Assembly (NCBI RefSeq): GCF_000966975.1
Contig: NZ_JZWV01000602.1
Span: 1-12,864, forward strand
Direction: 5' to 3'
Origin: Streptomyces katrae
GTDB taxonomy: Bacteria; Actinomycetota; Actinomycetes; Streptomycetales; Streptomycetaceae
Length of the DNA stretch: 12,864 bases
The notes below the pieces were generated by a model. It was not told where the DNA came from and did no database searches. It saw nothing but the letters and a program-made list of their open reading frames with translations. The stretch's first letter is position 1, and each line of letters opens with the position of its first letter. Positions 5,743 to 12,705 of the stretch are shown in pieces. Position numbers and translations under genes: made by a program.

Positions 5743-6012
5743 ATGCGTCCCGTCACGGTGACCACCTTCGTCCAGTACGCCAGCAAGCCGGGCACCGACC
5801 GCTGGCACGAGCCGATCAGCGTCGACGTCGCCCGGCAGTGCCTGCGCCGGGCCCGCCGCAGCGGCGACACCGTCGAGATCCGCCAAACGACCGCCCGCGA
5901 CGGCAGCAGCGTCCACGTCGCCCACGTCCACATCGGCCCCGGCCGCTGGCGCGACGTCGACTCGGTGACCGACATCTACGAGATCCCCACCGACGCCCTC
6001 ACGGACCTCTGA
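5743..6012 (+). CDS. small AICE protein of unknown function
   Basis: This 89-residue protein has no family I can name. It has a beta-strand-rich layout (PVTVTTFVQYAS, DTVEIRQTT, VHVAHVHIGPGRW) around one basic helix (VARQCLRRARRSG at about 29-41), which reads as a compact alpha/beta fold. The start is ATG at 5743 with AAGGAG eight bases upstream, and it lies 18 bases after the DUF3307-like gene. Codon use matches its neighbours. There are no membrane segments or zinc motifs. Confidence 0.7.
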   Translation: MRPVTVTTFVQYASKPGTDRWHEPISVDVARQCLRRARRSGDTVEIRQTTARDGSSVHVAHVHIGPGRWRDVDSVTDIYEIPTDALTDL

Positions 6013-6030
6013 CCCGCGAAGGGAGAACCC

Positions 6031-6414
6031 GTGCACCAGCTTCCCGAACACCGCCCCGGCGCCGTCGTCCACCTTCCGGACGGCACCCCCGTCTACGCCG
6101 ACCAGCTCCCCGCCACCTTCGCCGGGCCGCAGGTCGTTCACCAGCACATCCACCAGGCCCCGCCCGACCGGACCGTCCAGCGGATCGCCCTTGGCTCCGG
6201 CGTCGGCGCCGGGGCGGTCGCGGCCGGGGTCTACTTCGGCCCGCTACTGATCGGCGCTCTCACGGCCATCGCCGCGAACCTCGCGTTCCTGGCCTTCCTC
6301 GCCCTGGTCCTCGGCTGGGGCGTCCACACGGTCGTGAAGTCCGTGGGTGGCCCCGAGGGCACGCAGGCCGCCAAGAACGTCCGCAAGGCCACCGCCCGTC
6401 GCCGGCGCGGCTGA
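6031..6414 (+). CDS. DUF6251 family membrane protein
   Basis: This 127-residue protein is recognised by the N-terminal EHRPGAVVHLPDGTPVYAD, a His-rich VVHQHIHQAPPDRTVQRIALGSGVGAGAVAAGVYFGP core, and a second hydrophobic segment, followed by a basic tail ending RKATARRRRG. It should have two membrane helices (about 52-75 and 77-97). DUF6251 proteins are frequent in Streptomyces AICEs next to tra and resemble the small Spd proteins in layout. The GTG at 6031 follows AAGGGAG. The stop codon directly precedes leader hairpin copy B. Confidence 0.75.
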   Translation: MHQLPEHRPGAVVHLPDGTPVYADQLPATFAGPQVVHQHIHQAPPDRTVQRIALGSGVGAGAVAAGVYFGPLLIGALTAIAANLAFLAFLALVLGWGVHTVVKSVGGPEGTQAAKNVRKATARRRRG

Positions 6415-6480
6415 CGGCTGCCCGATCCACCCGGCCCCCACGGAGTCCGGGTGGTGAGGGGAGCTGGGACAGTCCCGGCC
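6412..6480 (+). repeat. leader hairpin element, copy B
   Basis: Two hairpins lie in a row. The first pairs ccacccgg (6427-6434) with ccgggtgg (6447-6454). The second is ctggg-acagt-cccgg (6464-6478). Between them runs the purine-rich TGAGGGGAGC. The block starts at the stop of the DUF6251 gene and ends just before the ribosome site of the next gene. Confidence 0.6.
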
Positions 6481-6495
6481 TGGAAGGGAAGCACT

Positions 6496-6699
6496 GTGGA
6501 AGGCGCACGCTACTCGTACGTCTACAACGCCGGCACGGAGTCGTCGCACCGCCGCTACAAGTACCAGTGCAAGTGCGGCCGCAACAGCGGGCGGTACTGG
6601 TCCACCGGTGCACGGGCCATGGAGGAACTCCGCGTGCACGTCGCTCAGCGGCACCCCGGCAATGACCGATTCCGGCCCCGCCCGTTCGCCGAGATCTGA
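6496..6699 (+). CDS. small protein with C2H2-like zinc finger
   Basis: This 67-residue protein has YQCKCG (Cys 25 and 27) and, 20 residues later, LRVHVAQRHPG (His 48 and 53). This makes a plausible single CC/HH zinc site with a helix carrying the histidines, as in short DNA-binding fingers. It is basic and probably cytosolic. I chose the GTG at 6496 because GGAAGGGAAG precedes it; the frame is open back to 6451, but that would place the start inside leader hairpin copy B. It is flanked on both sides by copies of that leader element. The function is unknown; binding to DNA, RNA or the transfer complex are all possible. Confidence 0.65.
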   Translation: MEGARYSYVYNAGTESSHRRYKYQCKCGRNSGRYWSTGARAMEELRVHVAQRHPGNDRFRPRPFAEI

Positions 6700-6759
6700 C
6701 GGCTGCCCGATCCACCCGCCCTGTGCGGGTGGTGAGGGGAGCCGGACAGTCCGGCCTCC
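6697..6759 (+). repeat. leader hairpin element, copy C
   Basis: This is nearly identical to copy B at its start (tgacggctgcccgatccacc). Hairpin 1 pairs ccacccgc (6712-6719) with gcgggtgg (6725-6732). Hairpin 2 is gccgg-acagt-ccggc (6741-6755), again after TGAGGGGAGC. Where the stems differ from copy B the partner bases change too, and the ACAGT loop is unchanged. Confidence 0.65.
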
Positions 6760-6775
6760 AGAACGGAGCCCCACG

Positions 6776-6988
6776 ATGGCGAAGGACCCGAACTTCACCG
6801 CGCGTGAGATCGCCCAGATCGGCTGGTACACGGCCCGGATGGCCAAGCGCGGTATCGCCGGAGAGAACGTCCACATCGGTGACCTGACCCGCAAGGTCGA
6901 CCGGATCATCGACACCGCCCGCGAGCGGACCGAGCGCGAGGAGCGCGAGGCCGCCGAGGCGAAGAACGCCAAGCGCAAGCGCAACTAG
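6776..6988 (+). CDS. small charged protein upstream of the translocase
   Basis: This 70-residue protein is of unknown family. The N-terminal part (FTAREIAQIGWYTARMAKRGI) looks like a helical pair. The C-terminal part from about 35 is a long charged helix (DRIIDTARERTEREEREAAEAKNAKRKRN), probably a coiled coil with a basic tail. The start is ATG at 6776, preceded by CGGAG about ten bases upstream and by leader hairpin copy C. Its place directly before the translocase gene makes a helper role in transfer possible, but nothing in the sequence proves it. Confidence 0.68.
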   Translation: MAKDPNFTAREIAQIGWYTARMAKRGIAGENVHIGDLTRKVDRIIDTARERTEREEREAAEAKNAKRKRN

Positions 6989-6994
6989 AGGTGC

Positions 6995-7039
6995 CCCCGG
7001 AGCGGCCGTCCCGGCCAAGGAAACCGCGCCGCTCCGGGG
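6995..7039 (+). terminator. hairpin before the translocase gene
   Basis: A perfect 11-bp stem (6995-7005 with 7029-7039) encloses a 23-base loop. It starts six bases after the previous stop and ends 42 bases before the translocase start. It has no T tract and may be an attenuator that lowers translocase expression. Confidence 0.5.
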
Positions 7040-7081
7040 CCCCTGCCCACCCGCCATTCAGCGAGAGCAGAGGTTCACAGC

Positions 7082-9148
7082 ATGACCGATTCCCCGACCC
7101 CTCACCTGCGGGCCGTCCCGGACGAGGACGTCGAGCCGGTGATCCCGAAGATGGTCGACAACCCGAACCTGCCCGACCCCAAGGTCCGCAGCGAGAAGCG
7201 CAAGCCCGTCCTTGCCGGATGGCTGACCAACCGGCGCGACTTCACTGCCACCGCCAAGCACGCCGCCGCGAACCTCGGGTACGCCGCCCTCTTCCACGGG
7301 GTGCGGATGCCCGTCTACGCCGGCCGTCTGGCGCTGATGTCGCCGCGGGGAGCCTGCCGCTTCATCTCCTCCACCAACCGATGGGTGTGGGACCGCGAAG
7401 CCGCGCCGCTGCGGGACTTCGCCGTCCGGACCGAGGACGTCGACGAGTACATGCGCCTGGCCAAGCTCCGCCAGGGACGTGTCGCGCTGCGCGGGATGGT
7501 CACCCTGGTCAGCGCCGTGTTCGGCCTTGGGTTCGCCCTGTGGCTGTACGTGCTGGCCCCCGCCTACCTGTACGCGTTCGCCGCCGGCGGCGTCCTCCTC
7601 CTGGGGTTCGCCGGGCAGCAGCCTGACGCCCCGGTGATCGGCCCGGCGGTGCTGAAGACCGAGCTGCAGAAGATGACCGGCTCGATCGTCCTGCGCGGGC
7701 TGGACAGCATCGGCAACGCGAAGATCTCCGCCGCCATCAAGAAGGGCGGCGACATGAACGGCCTGCGGTTCACCTCCGAGATCGTGCGGGACGGGCCCGG
7801 CTACCGCGCCGACCTCGACCTCCCGTACGGCGTGACCCCGGAGGACATCATGGAGGCCCGCAAGCCCCTGGCCTCGGGTCTGCGCCGGAAGGTCGGATGC
7901 GTCTGGCCGTCCCCGGACCCGTCCGAGCACGAGGGGCGGCTGATCTTGTGGGTCGGGGACAAGCCGATGAACGAGACCACCAAGCCGGCCTGGCCGCTCC
8001 TGAAGTCCGGGCAGGTCGACCTGTTCAAGCCCGTCGTGTTCGGCAACGACCAGCGCATGCGCGACGTGACCGTGACCCTCATGTTCGCCTCGGTCGTGGT
8101 CGGCTCCATCCCCCGCATGGGCAAGACGTTCCTGATGCGGCTGCTCCTCCTCATCGCCGCCCTCGACCCGCGTGCGGAGATTCACGCGTTCGACTTCAAA
8201 GGCACCGGCGACTTCTCCGCGCTGGAGCCGGTCTGCCACCGCTACCGGGCCGGTGACGAAGACGAGGACATCGAGTACGTCGTCCAGGCCCTGCGGGAAC
8301 TGAAGGAAGAACTGCGGCGCCGGGCGAAGGTCATCAAGTCCCTGCCGCGTTCGCGGTGCCCGGAGTCGAAGGTCACCCCGGAGCTGGCCAGCGACAAGAG
8401 CCTGGGGCTGCACCCGATCGTCGTCGGCTCCGACGAGTGCCAGGTGCCTTTCGAGCACGAGAAGTACGGGGCGGAGATCGAGGAGATCTGCACCGACATC
8501 ACCAAGCGCGGCCCCGCCCTCGGCATCGTCGGCATGTTCGGCACCCAGCGCCCCGACGCCAAGTCCCTGCCCACCGGCATCAGCGCCAACGCGGTCCTTC
8601 GGTTCGCGCTCAAGGTCATGGGCCAGCCTGCCAACGACATGATCCTGGGCACGTCGATGTACAAGGCCGGGTACCGGGCGACGATGTTCTCCCGCTCCGA
8701 CCGGGGCATCTGCTGGATGGCCGGCGAGGGAGACGACCCGCGCATCGTCGCCTCGGCGTTCGTGGACGCGGTGGGCGCCGAACAGGTCGTGGCCCGCGCC
8801 CGCAAGATGCGCGACGAGTACGGCAACGTCACCGGCCACGCCATCGGCAAGGGCCCCGAAGCCACCACCGGCGTCGACATCCTCGCCGACGTCCTCGCGG
8901 TCATGGCGGCCGACGAGGACGCGCTCTGGTGCGAGCGGATCGCCACCCGCCTCACCGCCCTGCGCCCCGACGCGTACGCCGGGTGGAAGGGCGAGAACGT
9001 CACCGCCGCACTCAAGCCCTGGGGCATCAAGCCCGGACAGGTCTGGGGCCAGGACGAGAACGGGGAGGGCAAGAACCGGCGCGGCATCAAGCGCGCCGAC
9101 ATCACCGCCGCCATCACCCGCCGTGACGCCGACCGGGCCGCCGCCTGA
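7082..9148 (+). CDS. tra: FtsK/TraB-type conjugative DNA translocase
   Basis: This 688-residue septal DNA pump moves double-stranded plasmid DNA from donor to recipient mycelium, the single key transfer protein of Streptomyces conjugation. Two membrane helices lie at about 139-157 and 160-178. The FtsK/SpoIIIE ATPase domain follows, with the Walker A variant SIPRMGKT (342-349), the form usual for AICE Tra proteins, and Walker B IVVGSDE (446-452). A conserved GTQRPDAKSLPTGI stretch follows, as in FtsK motor domains. The last ~90 residues contain a winged-helix-like region that in TraB proteins reads the 8-bp clt repeats. The start is ATG at 7082 after GCAGAGG. A CTAG-rich repeat cluster lies right after the stop. 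The closest named relatives are TraSA of pSAM2 and TraB of pSVH1; I cannot say which is nearer. Confidence 0.9.
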   Translation: MTDSPTPHLRAVPDEDVEPVIPKMVDNPNLPDPKVRSEKRKPVLAGWLTNRRDFTATAKHAAANLGYAALFHGVRMPVYAGRLALMSPRGACRFISSTNRWVWDREAAPLRDFAVRTEDVDEYMRLAKLRQGRVALRGMVTLVSAVFGLGFALWLYVLAPAYLYAFAAGGVLLLGFAGQQPDAPVIGPAVLKTELQKMTGSIVLRGLDSIGNAKISAAIKKGGDMNGLRFTSEIVRDGPGYRADLDLPYGVTPEDIMEARKPLASGLRRKVGCVWPSPDPSEHEGRLILWVGDKPMNETTKPAWPLLKSGQVDLFKPVVFGNDQRMRDVTVTLMFASVVVGSIPRMGKTFLMRLLLLIAALDPRAEIHAFDFKGTGDFSALEPVCHRYRAGDEDEDIEYVVQALRELKEELRRRAKVIKSLPRSRCPESKVTPELASDKSLGLHPIVVGSDECQVPFEHEKYGAEIEEICTDITKRGPALGIVGMFGTQRPDAKSLPTGISANAVLRFALKVMGQPANDMILGTSMYKAGYRATMFSRSDRGICWMAGEGDDPRIVASAFVDAVGAEQVVARARKMRDEYGNVTGHAIGKGPEATTGVDILADVLAVMAADEDALWCERIATRLTALRPDAYAGWKGENVTAALKPWGIKPGQVWGQDENGEGKNRRGIKRADITAAITRRDADRAAA

Positions 9149-9161
9149 CCCCTCAAACGCC

Positions 9162-9248
9162 TGCTAGACCTAGCACCCTCTCCTGCTAGGTCTAGCACCC
9201 CCGCTAGCACCCCAACAGGCCTCTGACCTGGGAACTAGCGTCTAGCAG
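9162..9248. repeat. CTAG-rich repeat cluster, candidate clt transfer locus
   Basis: A perfect 14-bp inverted repeat (9162-9175 tgctagacctagca and 9184-9197 tgctaggtctagca) is followed by more copies of the same word. CTAGCAC is at 9170, 9192 and 9204, CTAGCGT at 9235 and CTAGCAG at 9242. That gives seven CTAG in about 85 bases, and an eighth at 9309. CTAG is normally rare in Streptomyces DNA. TraB recognition repeats (clt) lie near traB in known plasmids, which fits this place. Confidence 0.6.
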
Positions 9249-9298
9249 CCTGCCGCGAATAGCCCCGGAAACCGCCCCAGACATGGGAGGACACCCGC

Positions 9299-9538
9299 AT
9301 GCTCATCGCTAGCGCCCTCATCCTCGCCGCCCTCGCCGCCTACACGCTGTTGTGCATGGCCAGCCCCTTCGGGACCTGCCGCAAGTGCGACGGCGCCGGC
9401 GCCAAGCCCACCCTCCACCGCACCGGCAAGGTCATGGTCAAGCCCTGCCGCCGCTGCAAGGGCCACGGCAAACGCCTCCGGGTCGGGCGCCGCCTGCACA
9501 ACCACAGCCGCCAAATCCACCGCGCCGGCACCCGCTGA
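9299..9538 (+). CDS. membrane-anchored protein with DnaJ-like zinc motifs
   Basis: This 79-residue protein has an N-terminal membrane helix (LIASALILAALAAYTLLCM, 2-20). It then carries two CxxCxGxG motifs, CRKCDGAG (27-34) and CRRCKGHG (50-57), the repeat that builds the zinc centre of DnaJ. The tail is very basic and rich in His and Arg. With only two motifs it could hold one zinc ion. Such a layout suggests a membrane-tethered partner-binding or DNA-binding protein in the transfer apparatus; a true chaperone role is unlikely because the J domain is absent. The start is ATG at 9299 with GGAGG ten bases upstream. It is the first gene after the candidate clt site. Confidence 0.75.
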   Translation: MLIASALILAALAAYTLLCMASPFGTCRKCDGAGAKPTLHRTGKVMVKPCRRCKGHGKRLRVGRRLHNHSRQIHRAGTR

Positions 9539-9572
9539 CCACCACGCCACCAGCCGAACGGAGCCCACGACC

Positions 9573-9761
9573 GTGGCCATCACCATCTCGTTCGTCGCCC
9601 TCTTCGGACTCGTCCTGTTCTTCCTCCTGCGCTCCCGCAGCCTCGGCCCCGGCAGCGCGTTCGTCGCCGCCGGATTCGGGTTCTTCCTCGCCTCCACCGG
9701 CGCCGCCGGCCCCATCAACGAGATGGCCACCGCCATCGTCCACGCCATCCCCAACCTCTGA
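9573..9761 (+). CDS. small two-helix membrane protein
   Basis: This 62-residue protein is mostly hydrophobic. One helix is at about 2-21 (AITISFVALFGLVLFFLLR) and a second at about 27-45 (GSAFVAAGFGFFLASTGAAG), with a short polar end. Tiny double-spanning proteins of this type are common in AICEs between tra and rep and are often grouped with the Spd proteins, but I recognise no specific family. The GTG at 9573 follows ACGGAG. Its stop overlaps the next start by one base (TGATG), so the two are coupled. Confidence 0.7.
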   Translation: MAITISFVALFGLVLFFLLRSRSLGPGSAFVAAGFGFFLASTGAAGPINEMATAIVHAIPNL

Positions 9762-10108
9762 TGGATGCCGTCCCGCTCCTGGACTGGGGCGACAGCAGCC
9801 ACTTCGACGCCCGGGCCACCCGGCCGTGCTGCCTGTGCGGCAAGCCCACCCCGATGCGCTCCCACGCCGACGAGGCCGTCCACAAGGTGTGCGCAGAGGA
9901 GTGGAACGCCGCCCACCCCGACGAGCCCCGCCGCTACACCCCGCCCGCCCCGGGCCGGACCCAGCACGACGTCGGCACCTGGCGCTTCCACAACGACGGC
10001 CCCACCACCCCGTACCTGCGGCGTCCGACCGCCGCCACGCGCGCACTCGCCCAGAGCCCCGCCGCCCCCGGCATGGCCGGAGGGCAGGACGGCCTGTTCG
10101 CCGCCTGA
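9761..10108 (+). CDS. small cysteine/histidine-rich protein
   Basis: This 115-residue protein has no family I can name. Residues 21-46 (RPCCLCGKPTPMRSHADEAV then HKVCAEEW) offer C23, C24, C26, H35, H41 and C44, a likely treble-clef or short zinc-finger site. The rest is Pro/Thr/Ala-rich with few secondary-structure cues and ends GGQDGLFAA. The start is ATG at 9761, sharing one base with the previous stop. A hairpin terminator at 10120-10156 follows, closing the small-gene block before the replication genes. Confidence 0.68.
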   Translation: MDAVPLLDWGDSSHFDARATRPCCLCGKPTPMRSHADEAVHKVCAEEWNAAHPDEPRRYTPPAPGRTQHDVGTWRFHNDGPTTPYLRRPTAATRALAQSPAAPGMAGGQDGLFAA

Positions 10109-10119
10109 ACAGCGCGAAA

Positions 10120-10156
10120 AGGGCGGCCCCCGTCTCGCCAAAGCCGGGGCCGCCCT
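10120..10156 (+). terminator. hairpin terminator before the replication genes
   Basis: A perfect 11-bp GC-rich stem (10120-10130 with 10146-10156) has a 15-base loop, preceded by GAAAA and followed by CATCC. It begins 11 bases after the previous stop and ends 36 bases before the primase-polymerase start. Confidence 0.65.
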
Positions 10157-10192
10157 CATCCAGCACGTTCCACTGAACTGGAGGCATCCAGC

Positions 10193-11041
10193 ATGACCCA
10201 ACCCACCCCCGCCCCGCTACAGACCGCGCTGCGGCTGGCCGGACTCGGGCTCCCCGTCCTGCCCCTGCGCCAGGACAAGACCCCCGTCGGCAACTGCCCG
10301 ACCTGCGCGGGCTCCGCCTGCGGGGACCGGCCCCACATGAAGGCCGCCGGCCCCTGCCAGTGCCCCGCACCCTGCCACGGCTGGGCCGCCGCCACCACCG
10401 ACCCGCACGTCCTCACCTCCCCGGCCTGGGCCCGCGCCTGGCAGCGAGCCGGCGCCGTCGCCTACCACCCCGGCGGCGCCGGGCTCACCGTCGTGGACCT
10501 CGACACCCCGGGCGCCGTCGCGTGGGCCCGTCAGACCCTTCCCGCGACCACGACGGTGGCCACAACGCGGGGCGAGCACTGGATCTACCAGGGTGCCACG
10601 CGGTCCGTGAACGGCGTTCGCCCGGGCGTCGACCTGAAGTCCACCATGGCCTACGCCCGGTGGCGCGGCCCTGGCACCGGCACCATGACGACCCTCCCGG
10701 ACGCCGTGCGGGCGCTGGCCGTCAAGAAACCGGCTCCGGTGCGGCCAGTGCTGGCCGCTGTCGTGCCCGCGCCGGCCGGGGGCGGGGGGTGCCGCCACCG
10801 CTCGCCCGCCTACCTGGAACGGGGCATCGCCATGGCGGAGCAGCGCATCACCGCCGCCGACAGTGCCATCCACCACACGGTCTACCGGACGTTCCTCGCC
10901 GTGCTCTCCGTCCACGGCCGGTGCGGATGCCTGACCGAGACGCACGTCGAGCGGCTGTTCACTGCCGCGCAGGCCAAGGGGGAGTCCCTGCGGCACTGCA
11001 CGACGGCCTGGACGAACGCCCGCACCGCACTGGGGGTGTAG
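10193..11041 (+). CDS. bifunctional DNA primase/polymerase (prim-pol)
   Basis: This 282-residue prim-pol of the archaeo-eukaryotic primase fold makes primers and DNA during replication of the excised element. It starts with the typical AALRLAGLGLPVLPL-like helix and strand. The catalytic residues fit the family: VDLD (D102, D104), the GEHW His (H129) and VDLKS (D147). Unusually, residues 35-61 contain six cysteines (CPTC, SAC, CQC, APC) inserted after the first strand, a likely zinc module. A His/Cys-rich helical tail (about 200-282) may contact the helicase. The start is ATG at 10193 with GGAGG eight bases upstream. The partner helicase gene starts two bases after its stop, so they work as a RepPP-type pair, unlike the RepSA of pSAM2. 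Confidence 0.83.
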   Translation: MTQPTPAPLQTALRLAGLGLPVLPLRQDKTPVGNCPTCAGSACGDRPHMKAAGPCQCPAPCHGWAAATTDPHVLTSPAWARAWQRAGAVAYHPGGAGLTVVDLDTPGAVAWARQTLPATTTVATTRGEHWIYQGATRSVNGVRPGVDLKSTMAYARWRGPGTGTMTTLPDAVRALAVKKPAPVRPVLAAVVPAPAGGGGCRHRSPAYLERGIAMAEQRITAADSAIHHTVYRTFLAVLSVHGRCGCLTETHVERLFTAAQAKGESLRHCTTAWTNARTALGV

Positions 11042-11043
11042 CT

Positions 11044-12519
11044 GTGGCCGAGGACGAGAAGACTCCGGCCCGCGAGATCATCACCGACTACGCGCAGGCC
11101 CACTTCCGGTACTTCCGCACGACCGAGGGCACCGTGTACGCGCAGCGCAACGGCCACCCCGTCGCCCGGCCGGTCCGCTCCCAGGGCACGACTGGCAGCC
11201 ACCGCCAGGAACTCATGGTCGGCATGTTCAACGACGGTCTCGGCGTGTTCAACGGCACCGCCCTCAAGGAGGCGTTGGACTTGATCGAAGCTCTCGCGCT
11301 CAGCCAGGACGTGCAGGCCACCCACATCCGGGTGGCCTCGGGGTTCGACGGGGCGACGTGGCTGGACCTGGGCCGCGACGACGGCCGGTCCGTCCGCATC
11401 CACCCCAACGGGTGGGACATCCGTGTCCCCGACCCGCGTGAGGTGTGCTGGCGGCGCACCCAGCTCACCGGCGAACTCCCGATCCCGGAGAAGGACACGG
11501 ACGGCAAGGGCATCGACCTGCTGTTGAGGTTGTGTAACTTCGCGAACGCCGAGAGCGAGTGCCTGGCCGTGGCGTGGCTGATCGGCTGCTTGGAGCCGTC
11601 CGTGCCGGTCCCCGCGCCGTTCCTGACCGGCCCCCAGGGCGCCGGCAAGTCCACGGGCGGCCGGATGCTCGTGCGGATCATCGAGGGCATGACCGGCGAC
11701 CTGCGCCGCGCGCCGAAGGATGAGGAGAACCTGATCACGGCGGTTGCGGCGGGGTGGGTCACTGCCCTGGACAACCTCTCGCACCTGCCGCCGGACCTGT
11801 CCGACCTGATGTGCTGCATCGTCACGGGTGCCGAGAGCATCAAGCGCGCGCTGTTCAGCGACGGCGACGTGCACCGCTCCCGCTACCGCCGCCCGCTGCT
11901 GCTGACCGGCATCGACGTGGGCGTCATCCGCCCCGACCTCGCCGAACGCCTTCTTCCGCTCCGCCTGGAGCGGCCCCGGGTCCGGCGGACGGAAGCGGAG
12001 CTGTGGGCGGAGTACGCCCAGGTCCTGCCCGTCATCCTCGGCTCCCTGCTGGACCTGACCGTGAAGGTACGGTCCACCGAGGCCGACATCCCCACCGACC
12101 TGCGCATGGCCGACTTCGCCCACCTCTGCGCCCAGCTCGACGCCGCCACCGGCCTGGCCTCGCTGACCGCCTATCGGGCCAGCCTGGACGACCTCAACGA
12201 CGACGTGATCGAAGGAGACCTGCTCGCTCAGACGGTCCTCAAGCACGCCGCCGGCATCGACCCCGGCGCGGAGATCCGGATGACGTCCGCCGAGTGGCTG
12301 CACGCCCTCACCCAGCTCTACACGGGCGAGGAGTGCCGCCCCCTGCCCAAGGGCTGGCCCACCACCGGCAAGGTCCTCTCCGACCGTCTCAAGCGGCTTC
12401 AGCCCACCCTCGCCGCTCGCGGCGTCCTCGTGGACTGGGGCCGTAAGAACACGGCCCGCTACATCGAGCTGACCCGTCCCGCCGTCCCGCTGCCGGAGCA
12501 GTCCGCCCCGATGTTCTGA
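11044..12519 (+). CDS. replicative helicase-like ATPase paired with prim-pol
   Basis: This 491-residue protein starts with a domain of unknown detail (about 1-150, THIRVASGFDGATWLDL, RVPDPREV), as often precedes D5/SF3-like helicases. The P-loop ATPase domain follows: Walker A GPQGAGKS (196-203), and Walker B with acidic tip LDN (242-244), then an arginine-bearing RPLLLTGIDVG strand. The C-terminal part (about 400-480) looks like a winged helix (LSDRLKRLQPTLAARGVLVDW). It would unwind the origin for the prim-pol. The start is GTG at 11044, two bases after the prim-pol stop, with a GGGGG ribosome site inside that gene. The frame stays open to 10360 only as a shadow. A strong terminator and an iteron field follow. 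Confidence 0.8.
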   Translation: MAEDEKTPAREIITDYAQAHFRYFRTTEGTVYAQRNGHPVARPVRSQGTTGSHRQELMVGMFNDGLGVFNGTALKEALDLIEALALSQDVQATHIRVASGFDGATWLDLGRDDGRSVRIHPNGWDIRVPDPREVCWRRTQLTGELPIPEKDTDGKGIDLLLRLCNFANAESECLAVAWLIGCLEPSVPVPAPFLTGPQGAGKSTGGRMLVRIIEGMTGDLRRAPKDEENLITAVAAGWVTALDNLSHLPPDLSDLMCCIVTGAESIKRALFSDGDVHRSRYRRPLLLTGIDVGVIRPDLAERLLPLRLERPRVRRTEAELWAEYAQVLPVILGSLLDLTVKVRSTEADIPTDLRMADFAHLCAQLDAATGLASLTAYRASLDDLNDDVIEGDLLAQTVLKHAAGIDPGAEIRMTSAEWLHALTQLYTGEECRPLPKGWPTTGKVLSDRLKRLQPTLAARGVLVDWGRKNTARYIELTRPAVPLPEQSAPMF

Positions 12520-12548
12520 CCGGCGGTGCCACGGCGGGACCGGCACAA

Positions 12549-12590
12549 GCAAGAGGAGCACCCGGCCCCGCCGCGGCGTGCTCCTCTTGC
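12549..12590 (+). terminator. terminator after the replication genes
   Basis: A perfect 13-bp stem (12549-12561 with 12578-12590) has a 16-base GC-rich loop, 29 bases after the helicase stop. It closes the long plus-strand operon and separates it from the iteron region. Confidence 0.75.
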
Positions 12591-12660
12591 AGTTCCGGCG
12601 GAACGCCGGCCCAAGGGACGTGCCGCGCAGCGGCTCCGCATTCGCGCTCTGAGTCGCGCA

Positions 12661-12703
12661 CAACAACAAACACCCCCTCTCTCTTTTCCTAAGAAAAGAG
12701 AAG
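12661..12703. other. A/T-rich tract with palindrome, candidate unwinding element
   Basis: Within DNA of about 70% GC, this stretch is rich in A and T (caacaacaaaca, then ctctcttttc). It contains a 9-bp palindrome, tctcttttc-ctaa-gaaaagaga (12680-12688 with 12693-12701). It directly precedes the first iterons, the usual layout of an origin. Confidence 0.5.
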
Positions 12704-12705
12704 CT

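Noticed and set aside
4294..6153. Open frame of 619 codons on the minus strand
   Set aside because: It lies antisense to the Spd-like, RRQRL, DUF3307-like and neighbouring genes, which have recognised families, ribosome sites and coupled overlaps. Its Gly/Asp/Val/Arg-rich product is typical of high-GC antisense frames.
7058..8839. Open frame of 593 codons on the minus strand
   Set aside because: It is antisense to the translocase gene with its Walker motifs; the product is low-complexity (Gly/Asp/His/Leu) with no recognisable domain.
733..9234. TCTGACCTGGGA found both near the att site and after the translocase
   Set aside because: A 12-base match between two places is expected by chance in a window of this size and composition.
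10360..11043. Longer start for the helicase gene
   Set aside because: The extension overlaps the whole catalytic part of the prim-pol gene and translates to an Arg/Pro-rich shadow; the GTG at 11044, two bases after the prim-pol stop, is far better.
10882..12669. Open frame of 595 codons on the minus strand
   Set aside because: It is antisense to the helicase gene and runs through the terminator; no domain or ribosome site supports it.
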